Shown one piece after another: positions 23,982 to 32,738 of a DNA stretch of 37,463 nucleotides. How positions within the stretch are numbered: position 1 is the first letter of the stretch; each line of letters starts with the position of its first letter. The notes below the pieces were generated by a model. The model saw nothing but the letters and a program-made list of their open reading frames with translations, searched no databases and was not told the origin of the DNA. Both the position numbers and the translations under genes were made by a program. The stretch is taken from the NCBI GenBank assembly GCA_945949525.1, contig CAMFES010000008.1:1-37463 (forward strand). Direction: 5' to 3'. This stretch comes from an uncultured Veillonellaceae bacterium. Lineage in GTDB: Bacteria; Bacillota; Negativicutes; Selenomonadales; Selenomonadaceae.

Positions 23982-24014
23982 CCTTCGCTTGTATCCCAAC
24001 TGAAAATGTTCATG

Positions 24015-24056
24015 AAGAGGCCCGCTGTGCCGCTTGTCGGCATGAGGCCTCTTTTT
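24015..24056 (+). terminator. Rho-independent terminator after amino acid permease
   Basis: aagaggcc...ggcctctt with nested tgccg/cggca, followed by ttttt. Confidence 0.8.
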
Positions 24057-24155
24057 GTATGCTTTTCTTGAGAATTTCATACATGGATGATAAAATAGAA
24101 TCTGCAGTATTATGGAAGAGTTGCGGGAATTGCTAGAATTGTAAGATTTGCTAGA

Positions 24156-26933
24156 TTGATTAGATTTGCGAGGTTTGAGAGGGAAATGAAGAAAAAGAAG
24201 TTTTTTATACTGGATGGCAGCAGTCTTTTATACAGGGCTTATTATGCCCTGCCGCTTCTGGAGGCAGGGACAGGCGTCTACACGAATGCTATTGTGGGCT
24301 TTTCCAATATGCTGGTAAAGCTCCTTACGGACTGGCATCCGGACTATCTGGTGATTGCTTTTGACAAGGGAAAGCACACCTTCCGTACAGATATGTTTGC
24401 CGAATACAAGGGAACCCGCAAGCCTATGCCGGATGAGCTGCGCAGCCAGGTGCCTATGCTGCACGAGATGGCGGAGGCATGGGGTGTGCCTCTTGTGGAG
24501 CTGGCGGGCTATGAGGCCGACGATATCATTGGCACGCTGGCAAACAAGGCCGTGGCTCTTGGCATGTCAGCCTATGTGGTGACAGGCGACCGGGACGCGC
24601 TGCAGCTGGTCAGGCCGGATTTGACGGTGCTGTTTACGAAAAAGGGCATTTCCGAGCTGGCTGTCTATGATGAGGCCGCTTTTCAGGCTGAGTACGAGGG
24701 CCTTGACCCTGTTCAGCTCATTGACCTGAAGGGGCTGATGGGGGATGTCTCCGACAACATTCCAGGCGTGCCGAAGGTGGGGCCGAAAACAGCTATCAAG
24801 CTGATTGCGGCCTATGGCTCCGTGGAGCAGGTGCTTCTGCACATTGAGGAGATTTCTGGCAAGGCACTGAAGGAGCGGCTGCGCGACAATCAGCAGCAGG
24901 CTATCCTCTCCAAGCAGCTGGCCACTATCAAGCTGGATGTGCCGGTGGAATTCTCCGATAAAGCCTTTGCCCTGCGCATCAATGCGGCGGCCGTAACCAG
25001 ATTTTATGAAAAGTACAGTATCCGCTCCATCCTGCGTCATGTCAGGAGAATATCCGGCATGTACGGGAAAAATGGCGCAGGCTGTGATGAGGCTGCGGAA
25101 GGCGGCAGCTCAAAAATGGATATTCTAGAGGCCGCTGAGCTTGTATCGAAAGAGGAAGGCCGAAGGCTGGCAGGGAAGGCAGCTGCATCGGGGCAGGTGT
25201 ACCTGATGCCTGTTTTTGACGGTCGTGTTCCTCATAGGAGGCTGCAGGCCATGGCAGTTGCTCTGTCCTGTCCGAAGGCCGGTGCTGCTGAGCTTTATTA
25301 TTTGCGTTGCCAGCTGGCTGACAATACGGCCAGTGATGGTGGCATGGACAGCCTTTTTGCCGGAATGGAGGAGGCGGGAGCGGAACCTTTCGGTGTGGCG
25401 GAAAATCCGGCCTGGACATCCTTTAAGGCTGTTTTGACAGATGATAGAATCACCAAATATCTGCATGGCTTAAAGGGCTTCTATCATGTGGGGCTGGAGC
25501 TTGAGGGCAGAGTGGTGGACATGGAGCTGGTGGGCTATCTGCTGGAGCCGTCGGTGGGCGGATATGCAGTGGAGGCGCTGGCGGAACGCTATGGTGCCCA
25601 CGTGCCTGACATGGATGCCGACTGGCCGCCGGAAAAGCTGGCAATATGGCAGAGCCTTGTCCTGACGGAGGTGGCAGGTGCTATGACCGGCAGGCTGGTG
25701 GAGCTGGGCATGGCGAAGCTGTATGAGGAAATAGAGCTGCCGCTGGTACAGGTGCTGGCCGATATGGAGCAGGCCGGCATCAGGGTGAATCGCCAGCTGC
25801 TGGCCCGTCAGACGGCGGAGGTGGACGAGAGGATTCAGGCGCTGGTGCAGGAAATTCACCGCCTGGCCGGCAGGGAGTTCAATGTTTCCTCACCAAAACA
25901 GCTGGGAGAGGTGCTGTTTGAGGATTTGCAGCTGCCTGTTGTAAAAATGACAAAAACAGGGTACTCCACCAACGTGGAGGTGCTGAACGAGCTGTACGAC
26001 AAGCATCCGGTTATCCCAAAGATACTGGAGTATCGCATGTGGACAAAGCTGAAATCCACCTATCTTGACGGCATTGCCCCTCTTATTGACAGCAGTACCG
26101 AACGGGTTCACACCAGCTTCAACCAGACTGTCACGGCAACGGGCAGGCTCAGCAGCTCCGAGCCGAATCTGCAGAATATTCCGGTGCGCCGCGAGGAGGG
26201 CAGGCATATCCGCGAGATGTTTGAGCCGGGGGATGGCTACGATCTGCTGCTCTCAGCGGATTACAGCCAGATTGAGCTGCGTGTGCTGGCTGATATGTCC
26301 CAGGACGAGAGCTTTTTGCGGGCATTCCGCCAGCAGGAGGACATTCATGCCAGGACTGCGGCGGAGGTCTTTGGGGTACCTATGGATGAGGTGACCGGGG
26401 ATTTGCGGCGCAAGGCCAAGGCTGTCAACTTTGGTATAGTCTATGGCATCAGCGATTATGGCCTTGCCCAGGATTTGCATATTCCGCGGGAAGAGGCCGG
26501 GGAATATATTGAAAAATATTTTGCCAAGTGCCAGGGCGTCAAAGCCTTTATAGACAGGACGGTGGCGGAGGCCAGGGACAAGGGGTATGTGCTGACCAGC
26601 TACGGACGCCGCCGTGACCTGCCTGCCATCAGGAGCCGCAACTACAATCTGCGCTCCCTGGCGGAGCGCATGGCTATGAATACACCTATTCAGGGGACGG
26701 CGGCAGATATCATCAAGCTGGCCATGATTCGCGCCTACAGGGCCATCCAGGCGGCAGGACTGAAGAGCCGCATTCTGCTGCAGGTTCATGACGAGCTGGT
26801 GCTGGAGGTCAAGGAGCAGGAGCTGGCAGAGGTCGTGAGCCTTCTGCGGGAGGCCATGGAGCAGGCTGCAGAGCTTTCCGTGCCGCTGACCATAGATATC
26901 AATACAGGCAGGAACTGGGCCGATGCAAAATAA
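24156..26933 (+). CDS. polA: DNA polymerase I
   Basis: N-terminal 5'-3' exonuclease (FFILDGSSLLYRAYYALP, AFDKGKHTFR, VVTGDRDALQLV), C-terminal family A polymerase (SADYSQIELRVLADMSQD, RRKAKAVNFGIVYGISDYGLAQDL, QVHDELVLEV). Start could be ATG 24186. Confidence 0.96.
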   Translation: MIRFARFEREMKKKKFFILDGSSLLYRAYYALPLLEAGTGVYTNAIVGFSNMLVKLLTDWHPDYLVIAFDKGKHTFRTDMFAEYKGTRKPMPDELRSQVPMLHEMAEAWGVPLVELAGYEADDIIGTLANKAVALGMSAYVVTGDRDALQLVRPDLTVLFTKKGISELAVYDEAAFQAEYEGLDPVQLIDLKGLMGDVSDNIPGVPKVGPKTAIKLIAAYGSVEQVLLHIEEISGKALKERLRDNQQQAILSKQLATIKLDVPVEFSDKAFALRINAAAVTRFYEKYSIRSILRHVRRISGMYGKNGAGCDEAAEGGSSKMDILEAAELVSKEEGRRLAGKAAASGQVYLMPVFDGRVPHRRLQAMAVALSCPKAGAAELYYLRCQLADNTASDGGMDSLFAGMEEAGAEPFGVAENPAWTSFKAVLTDDRITKYLHGLKGFYHVGLELEGRVVDMELVGYLLEPSVGGYAVEALAERYGAHVPDMDADWPPEKLAIWQSLVLTEVAGAMTGRLVELGMAKLYEEIELPLVQVLADMEQAGIRVNRQLLARQTAEVDERIQALVQEIHRLAGREFNVSSPKQLGEVLFEDLQLPVVKMTKTGYSTNVEVLNELYDKHPVIPKILEYRMWTKLKSTYLDGIAPLIDSSTERVHTSFNQTVTATGRLSSSEPNLQNIPVRREEGRHIREMFEPGDGYDLLLSADYSQIELRVLADMSQDESFLRAFRQQEDIHARTAAEVFGVPMDEVTGDLRRKAKAVNFGIVYGISDYGLAQDLHIPREEAGEYIEKYFAKCQGVKAFIDRTVAEARDKGYVLTSYGRRRDLPAIRSRNYNLRSLAERMAMNTPIQGTAADIIKLAMIRAYRAIQAAGLKSRILLQVHDELVLEVKEQELAEVVSLLREAMEQAAELSVPLTIDINTGRNWADAK

Positions 26934-26950
26934 ACTGGAGGGATTAAAAT

Positions 26951-27784
26951 ATGCCTGAAATGCCGGAAATAGAAACCATCAGGCGGTCGCTGGAACCGCA
27001 TATTGTTGGGCGCAGGATAGAAAACGTGGAGATTTTGCTGCCCCGGCAGATAAAATGGCCGGAGCCGATGGCTTTTGCGGCGAGGATATTGCAGACAGAG
27101 GTAGTTCGTCTTGATCGCATCGGCAAGTATCTTATTCTGCAGCTGTCCAACGATGTATCACTGGTGTTCCACCTGCGCATGACCGGACAGCTGGTGTACG
27201 TTGCGGCAGGTGCGGAGGCAGCAGGACAGCACAAGCGCCTTATTATATATCTGGATGATGGTGCCAGACTGGTCTTCAGCGATACGCGCACCTTTGGCAC
27301 CATGTACGCCATGCATCAGGATGAGATGTGGCGTGTGCGCGGCATTTCCGAGATGGGGCCGGAGCCTCTTTCGGATGATTTTACGGCAGAATATCTCATG
27401 CAGGCGGTTTCCGGACGCAAGACCCGCATCAAGAGCTTTTTGCTGGATCAGAGCAAGGTGGGCGGTCTTGGCAATATCTATGTGGATGAGGCCTTATTCC
27501 TGGCCGGGGTGCATCCTATGCGTCTGGCAGGAACGTTGACGGTGGGAGAGGTGCAGCGCCTGCATGATGCTGTCAACAAGGTTATCGCGGATGGAATTGC
27601 CGATGGAGGCACCACCTTTAGGGATTATCGCGACGGCAACGGCGACAGGGGCAGCCATCAGGATCATTTATTTGTGTATGGCCGTGATGGACAGCCATGC
27701 CGGAATTGCGGCACGGCACTTGAAAAAACAAAGGTAGGGGGACGGGGCACCCGTTTCTGTCCCGCTTGCCAGAAAATGCAGTGA
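26951..27784 (+). CDS. mutM: Formamidopyrimidine-DNA glycosylase
   Basis: MPEMPEIETIRRSLEPHIVGRRI, LDQSKVGGLGNIYVDEALFLAGVHP, zinc finger CRNCG...TRFCPACQ. Confidence 0.96.
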   Translation: MPEMPEIETIRRSLEPHIVGRRIENVEILLPRQIKWPEPMAFAARILQTEVVRLDRIGKYLILQLSNDVSLVFHLRMTGQLVYVAAGAEAAGQHKRLIIYLDDGARLVFSDTRTFGTMYAMHQDEMWRVRGISEMGPEPLSDDFTAEYLMQAVSGRKTRIKSFLLDQSKVGGLGNIYVDEALFLAGVHPMRLAGTLTVGEVQRLHDAVNKVIADGIADGGTTFRDYRDGNGDRGSHQDHLFVYGRDGQPCRNCGTALEKTKVGGRGTRFCPACQKMQ

Positions 27785-27795
27785 GTTCAGCCATG

Positions 27796-27845
27796 CTGTA
27801 TCGGCATTGGCTGCGGCTAACTGTATCGGCATTGACTGTGGATAA
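27796..27845. repeat. 25-bp tandem duplication between mutM and coaE
   Basis: ctgtatcggcattggctgcggctaa followed by ctgtatcggcattgactgtggataa (22/25 identical). Confidence 0.85.
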
Positions 27846-27867
27846 TGTGTTTGGAGGTGGCAGTACA

Positions 27868-28455
27868 ATGAAGATTATAGGACTTACTGGCGGTATTGCC
27901 AGTGGCAAATCTACGGTGTCAAAGCTTTTGTCGGAGCATGGTTTTGCTATTATAGATGCGGATAAGATTGCCTGGCAGCTGGCCGAGCCGGATAATTTTT
28001 TGTGGCAGGCTTATTATGACCGATACGGCGAGAAGGTGCTGAAGGATGACAGGACGCTGAATCGTCAGGCGGTGGCTGACATTGTTTTTCAGGCACCGGC
28101 AGAAAAGCAGTGGATGGATTCAGTGGCTCATCCCATCATCAAGGCTGAAGTGCAGCGCTGCCTGGCAAAGCTGATTGCGGCAGGCAGGGGGCTGGCGTTT
28201 CTTGATGTACCGCTTCTCTATGAGGCGGGCTGGGATTCCATGGTGGATACGGTGTGGGTGGTCTATACCAGTGAGGCCAACCAGGTTCAGCGTCTGTGCC
28301 GACGTAGCGGATGCTCGGAGGAGGAGGCTCTGCGGCGCATTGGTGTTCAGATGCCAATGGAAGAAAAAAAGCGGCGTGCCGATGTGGTGATAGACAACAA
28401 CGGAAGCATGGCGGATCTGCGGCGCATCGTTCATGAGCTGTTTCGCAATCCGTAA
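27868..28455 (+). CDS. coaE: Dephospho-CoA kinase
   Basis: MKIIGLTGGIASGKSTVSKLLSEHG, IIDADKIA, LDVPLLYEAGWDSMVDTVWVV. The ORF from 27766 includes non-homologous N-terminal sequence; ATG 27868 with upstream ggaggtgg preferred. Confidence 0.94.
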   Translation: MKIIGLTGGIASGKSTVSKLLSEHGFAIIDADKIAWQLAEPDNFLWQAYYDRYGEKVLKDDRTLNRQAVADIVFQAPAEKQWMDSVAHPIIKAEVQRCLAKLIAAGRGLAFLDVPLLYEAGWDSMVDTVWVVYTSEANQVQRLCRRSGCSEEEALRRIGVQMPMEEKKRRADVVIDNNGSMADLRRIVHELFRNP

Positions 28456-28505
28456 AAAGACGGGCATGGCCGAAAAGATAATTCTAAGATGGGATTGATG
28501 TTGTA

Positions 28506-29210
28506 GTGGCAGGTGACAGGCAGGTGCAGTACACAAAGGAAGAGAGGGAACTCAGGCAGCAGCATTTGCTGGCTCACATGGAAGCAAAACGCCGTGTGGT
28601 CAGCTTTGCTGTGGGGATGTGCGTGCTGCTGGCCGCATTTGTGGCTTTCCTTGTGCTGCAGCACGAGGATGTGCAGCGAAACTATATTTATCCTTATGAG
28701 TACCGTGAATATATAGCTGAATATGGTCAGCGATACGATGTGGACCCATATCTGGTGGCCGCCGTAATCAAGACGGAAAGCAAGTTCAAGTCCAATGCCA
28801 AATCAAGCCATGGCGCGGTGGGCCTTATGCAGCTGATGCCGGAAACAGCGGTGTGGATTGCCGGACAGCTGGAGGATATGCAGTTTTCTCCGTCCAGACT
28901 GCAGGAGCCGCTATGCAACATCCGCTATGGAACCTGGTATCTCGGTTCCTTGCAGGAGGAATTTCGCGGCAATGAGGTGCTGATGCTGGCCGCCTACAAT
29001 GCAGGGCGTGGCAATGTTCTGGAATGGATGGAAAAATATGGCTGGGGCTATGATTTTCAGGATATATCCGCTATCCCCTTCAGGGAAACAGAGGAATATG
29101 TCCGCAGCGTGCTGAAAAATAAGGCAAAATACCATCAGCTGTATGAAGACAAGGATATGGAAAAGCAAGTAAAAGGCAGGCAGCAGAACAGCAATGAGCA
29201 TGATAGTTGA
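28506..29210 (+). CDS. Membrane-anchored lytic transglycosylase (SLT domain)
   Basis: N-terminal TM (VSFAVGMCVLLAAFVAFLVLQ), YDVDPYLVAAVIKTESKFKSNAKSSHGAVGLMQLMPETAVWIA, NIRYGTWYLGSL, LMLAAYNAGRGNV. GTG start. Confidence 0.92.
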   Translation: MAGDRQVQYTKEERELRQQHLLAHMEAKRRVVSFAVGMCVLLAAFVAFLVLQHEDVQRNYIYPYEYREYIAEYGQRYDVDPYLVAAVIKTESKFKSNAKSSHGAVGLMQLMPETAVWIAGQLEDMQFSPSRLQEPLCNIRYGTWYLGSLQEEFRGNEVLMLAAYNAGRGNVLEWMEKYGWGYDFQDISAIPFRETEEYVRSVLKNKAKYHQLYEDKDMEKQVKGRQQNSNEHDS

Positions 29211-30342
29211 GTTTTTGAAGCACTGGAAAAAGAGCAGAATTGAGCTGGACGTTTTACAGCAGCAGTGCGGCGGTATTTCCTATGATGAGTTTTCTTCTCT
29301 GCTCAGGGATTGTTTGAACAATGGGGTTTTACTGCCTGTAAAAAGTGCTGGTATCAATGGCCAAGGTCTGCCCTATAAATTTACCATTGCAAAGGGCAGA
29401 CTGCTGTCGGAAAATGTGGCGTATATCAATAAAATAGTGCAGGCTGGGGCTTTTTCCAGCCTGCTTTCTTTTAGCTGGTATTATGAGCAGCCAATAAAAA
29501 ACTGGGAGGATGAATTGCCATATATCAGGTTGTTGGATGAATATCTAAAGGCACATAAAGAAATCTGCCCTGCTGGTAAACAACAACGCTCCTTTGATAT
29601 ATTTCATGATGAAAAGTGGCTGATGGAGCATGATGATTTTCCAAGGCATGTTGGGCTTACCTTGGAGCAGCTGGGGATTGTCGCTCAGCCTGACCCTTTG
29701 ATGCTGGCTGTTAATCCGGTCAGGTGGCAAAAATGCCTGTCGGAGTTTTGGCAGAAAAATAATCAGAAGAATAATCAGGGGGAAAGGTTTTGCTATCATC
29801 TGGCAGTGGAAAACAAGGCAACCTATTACGGCCTTTTGCCGTATTTGCCGGAGTCGCCCTTTGTGTCCCTGATTTTGGGTTATGGCTGGAAAATTGCCGG
29901 CAATCTGCCTCAGCTTGCCAATCAGTTGGGGCAGCTGCCTGTGCGGCATAGGGTGCTGTACTTTGGCGATTTTGATGCTGAGGGTATCAGCATTTGGCAC
30001 AGACTGATGGATATAGACTCAAGGCTTTTGGACGACCAGGCTGATGGCTGTCAATGGGGCAGCAGAGATGCGGGTGTGGCGGATAGCGGAGCCTGCAGCA
30101 GCATTCAAGTAGAGCTGGCTACGGAGTTTTACAGAGCCATGCTGGACCTGTCACCTGTCAGGGGAAAGGTAAACCAGCAGTTGAATCAGTCGGCATTGGC
30201 GGCCTTTGGCAGATGTTTTTCAAAAAATGAACGTGAATGTTGGCAGAGGATTTTGCAGGAGGGCAGATATTATCCCCAGGAAATTTTGTCATCAGAGGAA
30301 TTAGGCAGGATATTATGCCGGTATAAAGATATTTTGCTCTGA
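29194..30342 (+). CDS. jetD: Wadjet-like JetD: Toprim (topoisomerase VI A-like) nuclease subunit
   Basis: C-terminal Toprim-like motifs: AVENKATYYG (acidic E, codon 29809) and LYFGDFDAEGISIW (DxD, 29959-29985); N-terminal winged-helix-like region; adjacent to SMC/kleisin/KITE-like genes. Confidence 0.85.
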   Translation: MSMIVEFLKHWKKSRIELDVLQQQCGGISYDEFSSLLRDCLNNGVLLPVKSAGINGQGLPYKFTIAKGRLLSENVAYINKIVQAGAFSSLLSFSWYYEQPIKNWEDELPYIRLLDEYLKAHKEICPAGKQQRSFDIFHDEKWLMEHDDFPRHVGLTLEQLGIVAQPDPLMLAVNPVRWQKCLSEFWQKNNQKNNQGERFCYHLAVENKATYYGLLPYLPESPFVSLILGYGWKIAGNLPQLANQLGQLPVRHRVLYFGDFDAEGISIWHRLMDIDSRLLDDQADGCQWGSRDAGVADSGACSSIQVELATEFYRAMLDLSPVRGKVNQQLNQSALAAFGRCFSKNERECWQRILQEGRYYPQEILSSEELGRILCRYKDILL

Positions 30343-30394
30343 CACAGCATAGGTTATTATTGAAAGTGAAGCATACGGTTTTTCTGTCAATATC

Positions 30395-31966
30395 ATGGTG
30401 TGTCCTGGCAGGGAAAAGCGGAGTGTGTCTGGAAAGGTCGTGAGATATTTGGATATGGATGGTTTTCATGAGCGCATGCATAGGCTTTTGCTGATGGCTC
30501 CCCTTTACAGCTTGCAACGCAGGCGGAGGTTGAGCTTTGCTGATGGCAATGAGGTTACAGGCATGGAATTGGGGTTGGTGAGCCTGCTGTATTTTTTTGA
30601 GCTGATGCTGGGAGGAACCAGAAAAGGCTCGGTACGGGATTTAGCGGCTCATTTGCAGGAAAAGCTGATGCCTTTTGCTGTCGGTGATGAAGCGGATACA
30701 ACGGATTATGAAAAGCTGGCCAGAGAAATTATTACGGCTTTTCGTCCTGCCACCGGCAGACGTAGCCAGGAGGAGTTTTTTAATCTGGAAACAGGTCGGT
30801 CAGAAACGGCGCAATACTCTTATATAAAGGCTTACGCTGCGGACATTGATTCCAATGAGCAGTTTTACGCATTGGACGAGCATGGGTTGGAGCTGATTTT
30901 TATTACCAAGGAGTTTTTCAGCGAGTATCAGCTTTCTATCAACCAGCTGATTTTGCGCAAGCAGCTGGAGCGGGGGCAGTTTGCCTTGGCTCTGCGGCAG
31001 GTGGAGGAAATGCGGCTGGATGTGGAAACTATACGGCAGAGCATCGTCAAGCTGAGAGGCGAGATGCACAGGAATATCGTTTCGGATGATACATTGGAAC
31101 GCTATCGCAAGCTGGTGGAGGAAATCAACAACCGCCTGAAGGGAGAGGATGCCGAGTTCAAGGAATTGAAGGCTTTTGTGCGGGAGACTAAAGAGCGCAT
31201 CAGGGAAAATGGCGATTTGTCTGCTAACAGGACGGCCTATGAAAATATTTCCGAAGTGGAAGCAAGGCTGGATTTGGTGCATGGCAAGCACAGCCAGCTT
31301 CTGCTTTTGGGGATTGAGCTGGGCACTACGGCCCTGAAGGAAGCCCAGGATGCCCTGTTTTTTACCAGTCTTGATAGTTTCAATTTTGAGCAGGAAATCA
31401 CCAGCCGTTTCTTTGGTTCACCGTTGCCCATAGGGGCGGCCAGGCGGCTGATTAATCCGTTGTTTCAGTTGCAGAAGACGACTGTTTGGTCCCCTTTGTC
31501 TATTTTTCAGCCACAGCGTTTAGAGAAGCAGGCCGGGGAACGGTCGGAGCTGAGTTTTCCTGATTTGGCAGAGGATGAGGAACAGCCGGAGATTACCAGG
31601 GCCATTCAGCAGCTCAATGGCAGGATTTGCCGTCTGCTGGCAGATTTCCTGGCAGCTGGTGGTGGAGGTCAGGTGGCTCTGCTGGGGGATTTTTGTGCTT
31701 ATGTGGAGAAGTATGATGGGGAGCTGTTGGATACCAAGCAGTTTTTTATGTTCTGGATTTTATTGCATCGAAAGGGCACCTTGGTACTGGATGACAAGGA
31801 AATGAGCGAAAAATCCTCCTATTACCTGATGCGATCAGAGCTATCCGGCCTGGAAGATATTCATGTCAGTGAATTGACCGGGGGAGAGGTGTTGGAGTAT
31901 CCGCGGTTTAAAATTAGCAATATGCAGATAAGGGTGAATTATAAAAATGCAGTATTCGGAAGATAA
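30395..31966 (+). CDS. jetA: Wadjet-like JetA (MukF/kleisin-like; resembles the DUF5716/JetA family)
   Basis: 523 aa; HERMHRLLLMAPLYSLQRRRRLSFADGNEVTGMELGLVSLLYFFELMLGG, LIFITKEFFSEYQLSINQLILRKQLERGQFALALRQVEEM followed by coiled coil. Start uncertain (30395, 30440 or 30455). Confidence 0.82.
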   Translation: MVCPGREKRSVSGKVVRYLDMDGFHERMHRLLLMAPLYSLQRRRRLSFADGNEVTGMELGLVSLLYFFELMLGGTRKGSVRDLAAHLQEKLMPFAVGDEADTTDYEKLAREIITAFRPATGRRSQEEFFNLETGRSETAQYSYIKAYAADIDSNEQFYALDEHGLELIFITKEFFSEYQLSINQLILRKQLERGQFALALRQVEEMRLDVETIRQSIVKLRGEMHRNIVSDDTLERYRKLVEEINNRLKGEDAEFKELKAFVRETKERIRENGDLSANRTAYENISEVEARLDLVHGKHSQLLLLGIELGTTALKEAQDALFFTSLDSFNFEQEITSRFFGSPLPIGAARRLINPLFQLQKTTVWSPLSIFQPQRLEKQAGERSELSFPDLAEDEEQPEITRAIQQLNGRICRLLADFLAAGGGGQVALLGDFCAYVEKYDGELLDTKQFFMFWILLHRKGTLVLDDKEMSEKSSYYLMRSELSGLEDIHVSELTGGEVLEYPRFKISNMQIRVNYKNAVFGR

Positions 31967-32738
31967 GGTCATGCAGGCTTTTAATTTATATACGCGGCTG
32001 GCGGCAAAGGGGGAAATGGACAGGCTGGAAGCAGGAGCTTATTTTGATGACGATGATGTAAAGAATTTGCTGGAACGTTATGTAGATGCGGTGCAGTGCG
32101 TGATTTTGCCGGATGCGGACAAGCTGTATCTGGTGCCGCTGGCGACCGAGTCGGAGTTTCATATTTCCAATGATGCCTTCAAAAAGAAATATCTGCCGGC
32201 CAGGGCGGTAAATATGGATATTTATTTGCTGTACATGGCGATTATTGTGCTTTTTGGGTGCTTTTATGATAGCTATCAGACCAATGAAGCGGCGGATTTT
32301 GTGACTATAAGCCGCTGGCTGGAAAGTATGGATGCCCGCATGGAGGCCATGAAAAATCAGGATGAGGAGCTTCTAAGAGGCATGGAAAAGGAATTAGAGT
32401 TCAATTGGATTGCCCTGCGGGACAAGTGGCTGGATATGGACAGTCTAAAGGAAAATGTAAAAAATCAGGATGCCAGGAATATGAGCCGGGTTGGTTTTTT
32501 GAACCAGGCCAGGAATTTTTTGCAGCAGCAGGGGCTTCTGGAAGGTATTGGCAACATGGAAATGCGCCTGACGGAAAAGGCGAAGAATATTTATGTCAGC
32601 TATTATATGGATAGTGAGTATAACAGGGGGATACTGGATTTTATGTACAGCTGTGACCACAAGGATGTTGCACCCCATGGGGAAGTACGGGCGGAATCGG
32701 AACAGGCAGTAATGGGGCAGAGGGGAGATGAAGTATAA
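31947..32738 (+). CDS. jetB: Wadjet-like JetB (MukE/KITE-like; resembles the DUF6063 family)
   Basis: 263 aa; MQYSEDKVMQAFNLYTRLAAKGEMDR..., FHISNDAFKKKYLPARAVNMDIYLLYMAIIVLFGCFYDSYQTNEAADFVTISRWLE; overlaps jetA by 20 bp, abuts jetC. Confidence 0.8.
   Translation: MQYSEDKVMQAFNLYTRLAAKGEMDRLEAGAYFDDDDVKNLLERYVDAVQCVILPDADKLYLVPLATESEFHISNDAFKKKYLPARAVNMDIYLLYMAIIVLFGCFYDSYQTNEAADFVTISRWLESMDARMEAMKNQDEELLRGMEKELEFNWIALRDKWLDMDSLKENVKNQDARNMSRVGFLNQARNFLQQQGLLEGIGNMEMRLTEKAKNIYVSYYMDSEYNRGILDFMYSCDHKDVAPHGEVRAESEQAVMGQRGDEV

Noticed and set aside
24120-24185. Short repeated agatttgc/gaattgctag elements before polA
   Set aside because: AT-rich low-complexity spacer; copies too short and irregular to support a functional repeat.
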